Assembly (NCBI GenBank): GCA_003023565.1
Contig: PXSA01000015.1
Span: 1 to 63,476, forward strand
Origin: Halobacteriales archaeon QS_9_68_17
GTDB taxonomy: Archaea > Halobacteriota > Halobacteria > Halobacteriales > Natronoarchaeaceae
DNA: 63,476 nucleotides
Direction: 5' to 3'
Made by a program: the position numbers and the translations under genes. Positions 8,415 through 16,524 of this stretch are shown piece by piece. The notes below the pieces were generated by a model, which saw only the letters and a list, made by a program, of their open reading frames with translations, searched no databases and was not told the DNA's origin. How positions within the stretch are numbered: position 1 is the stretch's first letter; every line of letters begins with the position of its first letter.

Positions 8415-9500
8415 ATGGACACGGGCGCTGCGGAGAGGTTCGACGAACTCGGGACGCTCGGGATAGAGGAGGAGTTCTACGTCGTCGACGAGGACGGCCG
8501 CCCCGTCTCCGGCACCGACGACCTCGTCTACCGGTACGACCCGCCCGAAACTCTGGAGAACAGGCTGGACCACGAACTGTTCAAGAGCGTCATCGAGACG
8601 CAGACGCCGGTCATCGAGTCGCCCGGCGACGCCGCGGACACGCTCTACGAGGTCCGCGACGCCCTCGTCGACCACGCCGAGCGCCACGGCTACCGTATTG
8701 CCGGCGCTGGCCTGCATCCCGCGGCGAAGTGGCGCGAACTCGAACACGCCGAGAAGCCGCGGTATCGCTCTCAACTCGACCGCATTCGGTACCCGCAGCA
8801 CCGCAACACGACGGCGGGACTGCACGTCCACGTCGGCGTCGACGACGCGGACAAGGCGACGTGGATCGCGAACCGGATCCGCTGGTACCTGCCGCTGATG
8901 CTCGCGCTGTCGGCGAACTCGCCGTTCTGGAACGGGTTCGACACCGGGCTCCAGTCCGGGCGCGCGAAGATATTCGAGGGGCTGCCGAACACCGGCATGC
9001 CGACGGGGTTCGAGGACTTCGCGGCCTACCGTGAGTTCGAACAGCGGATGATCGAGACGGGCTCTATCAACGACCGCGGGGAGCTCTGGTACGATGTCCG
9101 CCCCCACACCGACCACGGGACCGTCGAGGTCCGCACGCCCGACGGACAGGCCGACCCCGACCGCGTGCTGGCGTTCGCCGAGTACACGTGGGCGCTCGTC
9201 GTCGACCTCGCCGAGCGCTACGAGGACAGCGCCGGTCCGACGAGGGCCGCCGGCGGCGGCCTCCGGCGCGAGACCCTCGACGAGAACAAGTGGCGCGCCA
9301 TCCGGCACGGCCACGACGCCGCGTTCGTCACGCGCGACGGCGACGACACCGTCGGCCTCGGCGAACTCGTCGACCGGGAGTGCGAACGACTCGGCGTCAG
9401 CGGCATCCGTGACCTCTACGACGACGAGAGCGGCGCGAGCCGTCAGCGCCGCCTCCACGAGGAGGGACTCGACGCGCTCTGCGAGTCGCTGATGCTCTGA
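8415..9500 (+). CDS. gshA: Glutamate-cysteine ligase (GCS2 family)
   Basis: ATP-dependent ligase making gamma-glutamylcysteine, the main low-molecular-weight thiol of haloarchaea. 361 residues. The N-terminus has [11 protein letters not shown] (metal/ATP-binding acidic motif), then [10 protein letters not shown], and [19 protein letters not shown], the signature block of GCS2/YbdK enzymes. Length is normal. In Haloferax the orthologue is the functional GshA. An independent promoter is present; the next gene follows after 46 bases. Confidence 0.9.
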   Translation: MDTGAAERFDELGTLGIEEEFYVVDEDGRPVSGTDDLVYRYDPPETLENRLDHELFKSVIETQTPVIESPGDAADTLYEVRDALVDHAERHGYRIAGAGLHPAAKWRELEHAEKPRYRSQLDRIRYPQHRNTTAGLHVHVGVDDADKATWIANRIRWYLPLMLALSANSPFWNGFDTGLQSGRAKIFEGLPNTGMPTGFEDFAAYREFEQRMIETGSINDRGELWYDVRPHTDHGTVEVRTPDGQADPDRVLAFAEYTWALVVDLAERYEDSAGPTRAAGGGLRRETLDENKWRAIRHGHDAAFVTRDGDDTVGLGELVDRECERLGVSGIRDLYDDESGASRQRRLHEEGLDALCESLML

Positions 9501-9546
9501 GAAAGGCTTTTTACGAGCGGAGTTTTTCGTCCTTCCTGAAAGGACA

Positions 9547-10221
9547 ATGGCCGACGATACCATCGACAACGGAGACGGCCGGAACGAGGTCGAGGAGGTA
9601 AACGTCGACGTCGACGACGACGTGGAGGTCGAGGAGCGCCTCGACGTCGACGATGAGGGCGAGGTCCACGAGGAAGTCGCCGTCGAGGCCGACGGTGAAG
9701 AAACGACGGTCGTCGACGAGGAGACCGGCGTGGAGGTCGACGGCGAGTCGAGCAAGAAAGAGCGCGCCGTCGAGGGGTTCGACCAGGGCGTCGTCGACCT
9801 GCTCTCGTGGATCCTCGACACGGAGACCCGGGCGCGGATCTACGTTTATCTCCGCCAGAACCCCGGGTCGACCAGCGAGGAGATCGCCGAGGGGACGGGG
9901 CTGTACCCGAGCACCGTCCGCGAGGCGCTGGCGGAGCTCCACGAGGAGGAGATCGTCTCCCGGCGGAAGCGCGAGAGCGAGGGTGCGGGCAACAACCCCT
10001 ACGAGTACACCGCTATCGCGCCGAGCGAACTGGTCAGCGGCTTCGTCGGGCAGATCCAGACGGAACTGAACACCGTGTTCAACCTCGACGACTATCTCGG
10101 CGACTCCGACTCCATCGAGAGTGGGGTCGAGGATGATGACGACCCGGTGACGATCACCGTCGACGACGACGAGGCGGGCGACCCCGACGCGAGCGAGGAC
10201 GCGACGGACGGCGGAGCGTAA
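9547..10221 (+). CDS. Winged-helix transcriptional regulator with acidic N-terminus
   Basis: 224 residues. The first 70 are almost entirely Asp, Glu and Val (probably disordered), then a winged helix at about 80-155: VVDLLSWILDTETRARIYVYL, STSEEIAEGTGLYPSTVREAL and an EEEIVSRRKR wing. The fold resembles haloarchaeal TrmB/ArsR-like regulators. The C-terminus is again acidic. A T-rich element (CTTTTTACG) lies about 38 bases upstream. Its target is unknown. Confidence 0.8.
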   Translation: MADDTIDNGDGRNEVEEVNVDVDDDVEVEERLDVDDEGEVHEEVAVEADGEETTVVDEETGVEVDGESSKKERAVEGFDQGVVDLLSWILDTETRARIYVYLRQNPGSTSEEIAEGTGLYPSTVREALAELHEEEIVSRRKRESEGAGNNPYEYTAIAPSELVSGFVGQIQTELNTVFNLDDYLGDSDSIESGVEDDDDPVTITVDDDEAGDPDASEDATDGGA

Positions 10222-10229
10222 GCCGACTG

Positions 10230-10236
10230 TTTTAAG
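10230..10236 (+). promoter_or_regulatory. TATA-like box for coaD
   Basis: TTTTAAG is centred about 28 bases before the ATG at 10261. Confidence 0.6.
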
Positions 10237-10260
10237 CACCGGGCCGCGCTTTACGTCGGT

Positions 10261-10749
10261 ATGAAGGTAGCGCTGGGTGGGACGTTCGACCCGGTGCACG
10301 ACGGGCACCGGTCCCTGTTCGACCGCGCGTTCGAACTCGGGGACGTCACCGTCGGTCTCACCAGTGACGAACTCGCCCCGAAGACCCGGAAGGAAGACCG
10401 CTACGTCAGGCCCTTCGAGGAGCGCGAGGCGGACCTCGACGAGGAACTGGCGGAGTTCGCCGAGAAGTACGACCGCGACTACGAGATCCGGACGCTCGAG
10501 GAGCCGACCGGTATCGCGACGGAACCGCAGTACGACTACCTCATCGTCTCGCCGGAGACCGCCGACGGCGCGGAGCGGATCAACGAGATCCGCGAGGAGC
10601 GCGGCCACGACCCCCTCGCGATCGAGGTCGTCGAGTACGAGCACGCCGAGGACGGCGACATCGTCTCCAGCACGCGCATCGTCCGCGGCGAGATCGACCA
10701 GCACGGCAACCTCACGCCCGAGCGCGAGGGCCGCGAACACCGCCGCTGA
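10261..10749 (+). CDS. coaD: Phosphopantetheine adenylyltransferase
   Basis: Transfers AMP from ATP to 4'-phosphopantetheine in coenzyme A synthesis. 162 residues of the archaeal/eukaryotic-type PPAT in the nucleotidyltransferase superfamily: the N-terminal GGTFDPVHDGHRSLF holds the H-x-G-H ATP-binding motif, and the C-terminal ISSTRI-type motif is seen as IVSSTRIVRGEID. Length is typical. It is convergent with and immediately abuts the next gene on the minus strand. Confidence 0.92.
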   Translation: MKVALGGTFDPVHDGHRSLFDRAFELGDVTVGLTSDELAPKTRKEDRYVRPFEEREADLDEELAEFAEKYDRDYEIRTLEEPTGIATEPQYDYLIVSPETADGAERINEIREERGHDPLAIEVVEYEHAEDGDIVSSTRIVRGEIDQHGNLTPEREGREHRR

Positions 10750-11058
10750 TCACCACCCCGGCGGTTCCAGCCCCGCCGTCCGCAGGATCCCTTTCCACTG
10801 CTGCTGGATGCTCAACCGCGAGACGTCCGCCGCGTCCGCGACGGCCCCCTGCGACCGCTGGTCGCCGGCGATCAGCGACCCCGCGTAGAGGCTCGCCGCC
10901 ATGACGGTCCGCTTCGAGGCGTCCGCCGACTGGATCGACGTCAGAAACAGGTCGGTCGCGGTCGACCGCGCCTCCGAACCGAGGTCCATCCGGTCCGCGA
11001 CGGCGTGGAGGCTCTCGATCCACTCCTCGTTGTCCACCCGGTCCCGTGCCCGATACAT
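10750..11058 (-). CDS. Stand-alone TFB-like cyclin-fold protein
   Basis: 102 residues corresponding to a single cyclin repeat of transcription factor B: ASKRTVMAASLYAGSLIAGDQ and RSQGAVADAADVSRLSIQQQW match the second half of TFB including its helix-turn-helix. The zinc ribbon, B-finger and the first cyclin repeat are absent. It may bind BRE/TBP-like partners or modulate transcription; no function is established from the sequence. The ATG is at 11058; the frame stays open upstream only through tRNA repeats. Confidence 0.75.
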   Translation of the reverse strand: MYRARDRVDNEEWIESLHAVADRMDLGSEARSTATDLFLTSIQSADASKRTVMAASLYAGSLIAGDQRSQGAVADAADVSRLSIQQQWKGILRTAGLEPPGW

Positions 11059-11140
11059 GCGCCCCGGTTGGGCGGCGGCGACCTTAAGCCCGCGGTCGGA
11101 ACGACAGGTATTTTTTGCCGACGGCGGTAGGTCGGAGCGA

Positions 11141-11224
11141 GCGCGGGTAGCCAAGCCAGGAAACGGCGCAGCGCTTAGGACGCTGTCCCGTAGGGGTCCG
11201 CCGGTTCGAATCCGGTCCCGCGCA
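11141..11224 (+). tRNA. tRNA-Leu (anticodon UAG)
   Basis: 84 bases, class II tRNA. The acceptor stem GCGCGGG pairs with CCCGCGC followed by discriminator A. The D stem is GCC/GGC. The anticodon stem CAGCG/CGCTG encloses loop CTTAGGA, anticodon TAG at 11176-11178, reading CUA leucine codons. A long variable arm and T arm CCGG-TTCGAAT-CCGG follow. CCA is not encoded and no intron is seen. Confidence 0.95.
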
Positions 11225-11559
11225 CTTCTCCGCGAACAACTCGTGAGCGAAGAGTGCGCGGTCAGGAAGGATTTGGACCAGGGAACGGAGCGAAGCGGAG
11301 TGACTGAGGTTCGAATCCGGTCCCGCGCATTGCTGCTGCGAGCAGTTCCGCGAGCAACAGCGATCGAACGTCCGGATTCGAACCCTGGCAGTCGCGCGCA
11401 GCGACCGAAGTGAGCGAGCACGTCTGCCTCCGGTTCGAATCCGGTCCCGCGCACTACCGTCTCGAACGGACGTGAGAGACGTGTATGCGCACGGCCGGAC
11501 CGAACCTTGGAAGACGAGTGTCAGCGAGTCTTCCTCCGGTTCGAATCCGACCCCGCGCA
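11225..11559 (+). repeat. Three tandem partial copies of the tRNA-Leu T arm and 3' end
   Basis: Copies of the segment GGTTCGAATCCGGTCCCGCG plus CA recur at 11308-11329, 11430-11453 and 11536-11559 (the last with GACC for GTCC). They are spaced 105-124 bases apart. Two are directly preceded by a hairpin: GGCAG/CTGCC before copy 3 and GGAAGAC/GTCTTCC before copy 4, resembling a variable arm plus T arm. An inverted T-arm-like sequence lies at 11372-11384. They lack an anticodon arm and 5' half, so they are not full tRNAs. Alternatives are attachment-site scars or tRNA-like elements cut by tRNase Z. Confidence 0.8.
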
Positions 11560-11709
11560 TTGAAGTGAGGGACCGGAGGCTACGACTGTCCGGGACGGAC
11601 GGGCGGAGGCAACGGTAACAACGGAAACGACGGCGGCAAAACGGCCGCGGTAACGGAAACTGACTCACCGCACCCGGCGCGGTCCGCGCGGCAGGGCAGC
11701 CGGACGAGG

Positions 11710-13029
11710 CTAAAACGGGTTCCCCGCGACGGCCAGCGTGGCGGAGGTATCGCCGTCCTCGCTCGTCCACACGACGCGGACGTTGCCGCCGGACTCGACG
11801 ACCGCTTCGGCGGAGCTTCCGGCCCGCACCGTCCCGTCGCTGGTCGAGTCCCACTCCGTGACGGAGACGACGTCGCCGGCGATAGAGAGTCGGTCCGCAT
11901 CGACGGAGTCGCCCGCTTCATGCGTGATGGTGACGTGGCCGCCCTCGTCGGCCTCTTCCCAGTCGAACGCGAACGACACCTGCGGCATCGTCGCGGCTGC
12001 GCTGCCGCCGGTCGCGGAACCGGACATGACGCCCATGTCGGAGAAGCCGTCGAACAGTTCCTCGCTCTGGACGGTCGTCGTGACCGTGAGCGTGCGGTCG
12101 CCGCTCCGTATCGAGACGTCCTCGACGTGTTCGAACGCCTCGGGCGACTGCTCGCGGGCCTCGTCGACGAGGGCCTGCGCGCTCTCTTCCGGAACGTCGG
12201 TGCCTTCCTCGTAGGCGAGCACGAACTCGTAGTCGGTCGTTTCAGCGCCAAGCGTCCCAGTCATGCCGGCGGCCGCCAGGCCCTCGGAGAGGGCGCGAGC
12301 GCGTTCGTCCTGGATCCGGTCGCGGACCCCCGAACCGAGGTCGAACTCGGCGCCCATCACGAACGTCGCGTCCCCCATAGCGTCGACGAGGGTCCTGGCG
12401 TACTCGCTCTCGTCGTAGTAGCCGGCACGGGACCCGCCGTCGGCGTCGATCATCGCCTCGGCCGCGGCGCGGCCGGTCACCTCCTCGTCCTCGACCATCC
12501 CGAACACGACGGCGTCGCCGCTGAGAGCGATGGCGGACGACTGGCTGGAGTAAGCGCTCTCCTGCTCGCCGTAGTAGAGGTCGTCCCCCTGGTACGACCC
12601 CGTCTCGTACTCCATGCCCTCGCCCTCCGACTCGAGTTCCGACCGGATCGCCTCGACGTCGAACGACCCCTCGACCACGAACGAGACGCCGTATCGGCTG
12701 TAGTCCGTCTCGCCGCCGCCGACGAGCGAGAGGTGTTCTATCTCTTCCAGGTCGACCGCTTCGATCCGCTCGTTCGCCTCGTCGAGGTTCTCGAACGGGT
12801 CCTCGGGCAGTTCGTCGCGCCGGTCCAGCACGCTCTGGACGTCGTACGAGGCGAACCCGCGCGTATCGACGCCCAGGAGGGCCTTCGGGTCGTACAGCCA
12901 CGTCGTGTAGCCGGGCGGGCCGTCCTCGTCCAGTCCGTCGTCGCTCCCGAGGACACCGGTACAGCCCGAGAGTCCGAGGAGTGCAGCCGCACCGCTCGCT
13001 TTCAGGAACGTTCGTCTCGATCCGTTCAT
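11710..13029 (-). CDS. Tat-exported lipoprotein of unknown function
   Basis: 439 residues. The N-terminus SRRTFLKASGAAALLGLSGC carries a twin-arginine motif and a lipobox Cys (about 22), so it is exported folded and anchored outside the membrane. The mature protein is rich in Asp, Glu, Ser and Tyr and has no domain I can name; the C-terminal part (FAFDWEEADEGGHVTITHEAG) resembles haloarchaeal beta-sandwich domains. Monocistronic, divergent from the next gene. Confidence 0.8.
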   Translation of the reverse strand: MNGSRRTFLKASGAAALLGLSGCTGVLGSDDGLDEDGPPGYTTWLYDPKALLGVDTRGFASYDVQSVLDRRDELPEDPFENLDEANERIEAVDLEEIEHLSLVGGGETDYSRYGVSFVVEGSFDVEAIRSELESEGEGMEYETGSYQGDDLYYGEQESAYSSQSSAIALSGDAVVFGMVEDEEVTGRAAAEAMIDADGGSRAGYYDESEYARTLVDAMGDATFVMGAEFDLGSGVRDRIQDERARALSEGLAAAGMTGTLGAETTDYEFVLAYEEGTDVPEESAQALVDEAREQSPEAFEHVEDVSIRSGDRTLTVTTTVQSEELFDGFSDMGVMSGSATGGSAAATMPQVSFAFDWEEADEGGHVTITHEAGDSVDADRLSIAGDVVSVTEWDSTSDGTVRAGSSAEAVVESGGNVRVVWTSEDGDTSATLAVAGNPF

Positions 13030-13180
13030 ATTCGCAGGTGGATAGGAACGGTGATAAATGTATCCTAGGGAGACCCCCGATCATGAGCGGATCGGCAGCG
13101 CGCCCGACGGGTCGTATCCGGCGGAGAGCGGCAACCGGAAGGACCGGAACTTTAGTAGTTTCATCACTAACTACCGGTGA

Positions 13181-14989
13181 ATGAATCGACGGAAGCTCCT
13201 CGCCGTCAGCGCGACGGTCCCCCTCCTCTCCGGTTGTCTCGACGGTGTCGTCGGTAGCGACGACGAAGCGGACGACGAACCGGCGGAAAGCGCCGCGCCG
13301 GAGACGGAAACGACGAGCGACGCGCCGGGCACGGACGGCGTCTACGTCCAGCCGTTCGTCGAGAGCATGCTCACCGCCGGCACGGCGACGAGCGGCGACT
13401 ACCGCTTCGCCGTCTTCTACACGTTCCCGCATCGGTTCTGGACGGTGACCGGGAACGAACGGTCCGAACAGCCGATGCTCGACGACCACTCCCTGCACCT
13501 CATGGCGTCGGTGTGGGACCCCGAAACGGAGACGGTCCTGCCGGGCACCGGGCTGTCGGTAGAGATAACCCGGGACGGGGAACTCGTCTCCGAGGAGGTC
13601 ATCTATCCGATGATCTCACAGCGGATGGGCTTTCACTACGGGGCGAACTTCACGCTCGGTAGCGACGGCACGTACGCGGTCGACGTGAGCGTCGGCGGCA
13701 TGTCCACCGGACGGACGGGCGCGTTCGAGGGCCGGTTCGCCGATCCGGAGAGCGCGACCGTCGAGTTCGACTTCACCCGGGACCAGCGCGACCGCCTCAC
13801 CTCGCAGGACGTCGACGCGGGGGGTGACCCCGGCGCGGTCCAGCCCATGGACATGGAGATGCTCCCGATCGGTCGCGCGGCGTCGCCCGAGACGCTCCCC
13901 GGGACCGCCCGCGGGTCGACGACGGAGGACGGCGTCACCTACGTCGTCACGACGCTGTCGGACGAGCGCTTCGGCGACGGGACGTACGTCGCCGTCTCGG
14001 CCCGGACCCGGTACAACTCCCTGCTTCTGCCGGAGATGGGGCTGTCCGGAACGATAGAGCGCGACGGCGAGACGCTGTTCGACGGCGGGTTCGAGCGGAC
14101 GCTCGACCCCGAACTGGACTACCACTACGGCGCGCTGGTCGAGGACGTGGCGGCGGGCGACGACCTGTCGCTCTCCGTCGAGGCTCGTCGCCCTCGCGCT
14201 CGCCGCGTTGCTGGTCGCTCCCCTGCTCTGGACCGCCGTCGGCCCGGCCGCGGGACACGGGAACCACGTCACTGCGCGGCCGCAGATATCGCCCGACGGA
14301 TCGGTCGTCGTCGAGTCGCTGTTCGTCCTCGACGGCGGATATCTGGTCCTCCACGAGGGGAGCCAGCGCGGCGACCCCGTCGGCCACGTCCGTCTGGACC
14401 AGGGCGGCCACCGCGGCGTCACCGTCCAGGTGGACGAGGACTGGTGGGCGTCACAGGACGAGACCGTCCCGCTCGTCGCGGTGCTTCACCGCGACGCGGA
14501 ACGGGGCGACGACTTCGACCCCGAGGTGGACACGCCGGTGTCAGCCTTCGGGAGCGTCGCGTCGTCGTCGTTCACCGTCGGGAAGGGCGACGCCCCGGTC
14601 AACCTCGTCGCGACGAAGTTCTCCGGCCACGGCGTCGACGACGCCGTGACGGTCCCGCGGGTCGAACTCGACGGGGACGGCTACGTCGTGGTCCGGGCCG
14701 AGGAGGACGGCGGCCCCGGGGGGATCGTCGGCCACGCCGCCGTCGAGGCGGGCGATCACAGCGACGTCGAGGTGCCGGTCGACAGCGATGCGCTCGGCAG
14801 CGACGGCGAGACCGTCTATCTGTGGGTGAGCGTCGTCCGCGACGACGGGGACGGCTCCTACGGCGAGGCGGACGAACCGGTCGTCGTCGGCGGCGACCCC
14901 GTCCGGTCCCGGATCCAGGGCACCCTCGGCGGGGACGGCGGGGAGCTGACCGTCGGGGTGAACACGCCGACCGAGACGACGAGCGGTGA
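13181..14989 (+). CDS. P19/Tp34-like iron-transport lipoprotein, frame fused out of phase downstream
   Basis: Residues 1-333 (to about 14180) encode a lipoprotein: MNRRKLLAVSATVPLLSGC signal with lipobox, then two related beta-domains each containing a GFHYGANF / YHYGALV-type motif seen in periplasmic iron-binding P19/FetP proteins. After about 14180 the frame continues as an Arg/Pro-rich antisense-like product to 14989, while real coding switches to the +1-related frame of the next gene. The natural C-terminus is therefore missing. A deletion that removed the end of this gene and the start of the next is the simplest explanation; an assembly error is the alternative. Confidence 0.65.
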   Translation: MNRRKLLAVSATVPLLSGCLDGVVGSDDEADDEPAESAAPETETTSDAPGTDGVYVQPFVESMLTAGTATSGDYRFAVFYTFPHRFWTVTGNERSEQPMLDDHSLHLMASVWDPETETVLPGTGLSVEITRDGELVSEEVIYPMISQRMGFHYGANFTLGSDGTYAVDVSVGGMSTGRTGAFEGRFADPESATVEFDFTRDQRDRLTSQDVDAGGDPGAVQPMDMEMLPIGRAASPETLPGTARGSTTEDGVTYVVTTLSDERFGDGTYVAVSARTRYNSLLLPEMGLSGTIERDGETLFDGGFERTLDPELDYHYGALVEDVAAGDDLSLSVEARRPRARRVAGRSPALDRRRPGRGTREPRHCAAADIARRIGRRRVAVRPRRRISGPPRGEPARRPRRPRPSGPGRPPRRHRPGGRGLVGVTGRDRPARRGASPRRGTGRRLRPRGGHAGVSLRERRVVVVHRREGRRPGQPRRDEVLRPRRRRRRDGPAGRTRRGRLRRGPGRGGRRPRGDRRPRRRRGGRSQRRRGAGRQRCARQRRRDRLSVGERRPRRRGRLLRRGGRTGRRRRRPRPVPDPGHPRRGRRGADRRGEHADRDDER

Positions 14990-15140
14990 CGCGGCGGACG
15001 GCGGGACGGCCGACAGCGGGGCGAACGGTTCCGCGACGACCGACTCCGGCGGCGGGGGGACGAGCATGCCCACGGTGGGCGTTCTCGGCACTGTCGCGGC
15101 AGTGCTCGCGGGCGTGGTTCTGAGGGTACGTCGGCGATGA
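14208..15140 (+). CDS. Exported surface protein with C-terminal anchor, start lost
   Basis: From about 14181 the frame reads a signal peptide (RLVALALAALLVAPLLW, then AAGHGNHVTARPQ) but lacks a normal initiator; the first possible start is TTG at 14208. The body holds tandem beta-domains (DDAVTVPRVELDGDGYVVVR resembles DUF7282), a Ser/Thr/Gly linker and a C-terminal hydrophobic segment PTVGVLGTVAAVLAGVVL followed by RVRRR, an archaeal C-terminal membrane anchor. It may work with the preceding P19-like protein in metal uptake. It is likely translated only poorly, or as a pseudogene. Confidence 0.65.
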   Translation: MLVAPLLWTAVGPAAGHGNHVTARPQISPDGSVVVESLFVLDGGYLVLHEGSQRGDPVGHVRLDQGGHRGVTVQVDEDWWASQDETVPLVAVLHRDAERGDDFDPEVDTPVSAFGSVASSSFTVGKGDAPVNLVATKFSGHGVDDAVTVPRVELDGDGYVVVRAEEDGGPGGIVGHAAVEAGDHSDVEVPVDSDALGSDGETVYLWVSVVRDDGDGSYGEADEPVVVGGDPVRSRIQGTLGGDGGELTVGVNTPTETTSGDAADGGTADSGANGSATTDSGGGGTSMPTVGVLGTVAAVLAGVVLRVRRR

Positions 15141-15195
15141 GCGTTCGAGAACCGCACCAGAACCCCCATTCGAGGGGCGTTCGAAGGGAGGAGCG

Positions 15196-16485
15196 ATGAG
15201 TTCCGACCGCTCCCGCCGCGAGTTCCTGAAAGCCGCCGTCGCCGCGGGGGGCGCGAGCGCGCTTTCGGCCTGTCTCGACGAGGAGTCCGACGGTTCCGAA
15301 GCCGAGTCCACGTCGGTCCCCGCCGGCGTCGACGACCCCACGTCGCTCCCGGACCGCCAGCACGCGTGGAACGACCTCGTTCCGGAGGACGAACACGGCA
15401 ACACCGTGTTGCCGCGTCACCAGATCCTGCTGTACCTGACCCTCGAGGGGTCGGGACCGCCGGACGAGGAGGCCCGGGAGACGGTCGAGGCGGCGCTGTC
15501 GACGCTGGACCGGGCGTACGAGCGGTCGAACGAGGGCCTCGTCCACTCCATCGGCTACTCGCCGGCCTACTTCGACCGGTTCGAGCAGTCGCTCCCGGAG
15601 GGCGTCGGCCTGTCGCCGCCGCGTCGCCTCTCCTCGTTCGAGGACCCGGCCCTCGACGAACAGGACGCGCTGCTCCATCTCGCCAGCGACCGCGCGTCCG
15701 TGGTCCTCGAGGCCGAGGAAGCGCTCTACGGGAACGAGAGCGCGAACGGCGTCGAACCGTCGGCCCCGCTGACCGACGCGCTGACCGTCGACGACCGGCG
15801 GACGGGGTTCGTCGGCGACGGGATGCCCGCCGAGCGTCGGGACGTGAAGGGGATCCCGGAGGACGCGAACATCCCCGAGGAGTCGCCGCTGTTCATGGGG
15901 TTCAAGGCCGGGTTCGCCGGCAACCAGGCGAGCGAGGACCGCGTGACCATCGAGGACGGACCGTTCGCCGGCGGCACGACGAAACACCTCGCGACTATCC
16001 GCCAGCGGCTACAGGACTGGTACGTCGAAAACGACTTCGAGGAGCGCGTCAGGAAGACGTTCAGTCCCGCCCACGCCGAGGAAGAGCGGGTCGAGGGGGC
16101 GGGACACAACCTCGGCGACCACAGCGGCGTCACCCCCGACTCCACCGACCGGCTACCGGACGAGGCCCGCGAGTTCGGCCAGATCGGACACGCCCAGAAG
16201 ATGGCGGCGGCGAACCGCGCCGACGACGGCGAGCCGCTGCTTCTCCGGCGGCACTTCGAGTCGACCGACGGGGAGGAGGCGAGCCTCCACTTCCCGTCGC
16301 TACAGCGGGATATCGGGCAGTTCGAGCGGGTTCGCGAGGCGATGAACGGGACCGGCGTCGACTCGCCGACGATCAGACAGCGCGTGAACAACGGCATCCT
16401 GGAGTACATCTTCGTCAAGCACCGCGGTAACTTCCTCGTGCCGCCGCGGCGGCACCGGGCGCTCCCGTCGCCGCGACCGGAGTGA
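15196..16485 (+). CDS. Tat-exported lipoprotein, possible Dyp-type peroxidase-like protein
   Basis: 429 residues. A Tat signal SRREFLKAAVAAGGASALSAC with lipobox is clear. The core has GFKAGFAGNQASEDRVTIED, NLGDHSGVTPDSTDRLP and LLLRRHFESTDGEEASLHFP, in the order of the GFxDG, haem-His and Arg motifs of Dyp/EfeB peroxidases, but diverged, so haem binding is inferred. Located between a P19-like iron protein and a rhodanese lipoprotein, it fits an EfeUOB-like iron module. Start ATG at 15196; 55 bases after the previous stop. Confidence 0.6.
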   Translation: MSSDRSRREFLKAAVAAGGASALSACLDEESDGSEAESTSVPAGVDDPTSLPDRQHAWNDLVPEDEHGNTVLPRHQILLYLTLEGSGPPDEEARETVEAALSTLDRAYERSNEGLVHSIGYSPAYFDRFEQSLPEGVGLSPPRRLSSFEDPALDEQDALLHLASDRASVVLEAEEALYGNESANGVEPSAPLTDALTVDDRRTGFVGDGMPAERRDVKGIPEDANIPEESPLFMGFKAGFAGNQASEDRVTIEDGPFAGGTTKHLATIRQRLQDWYVENDFEERVRKTFSPAHAEEERVEGAGHNLGDHSGVTPDSTDRLPDEAREFGQIGHAQKMAAANRADDGEPLLLRRHFESTDGEEASLHFPSLQRDIGQFERVREAMNGTGVDSPTIRQRVNNGILEYIFVKHRGNFLVPPRRHRALPSPRPE

Positions 16486-16524
16486 CCGAAAGAGGTTCGT
16501 GTCGTCGGAGCGATAGTCGGAACA

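Noticed and set aside
8166..9821. Very long minus-strand frame opposite gshA
   Set aside because: High-GC haloarchaeal genes commonly have open antisense frames; composition is Ser/Arg/Val-rich and gshA with its promoter explains the region.
11308..11559. Three additional tRNA genes
   Set aside because: Only the T arm and 3' acceptor strand are present; no 5' strand, D arm or anticodon arm can be folded.
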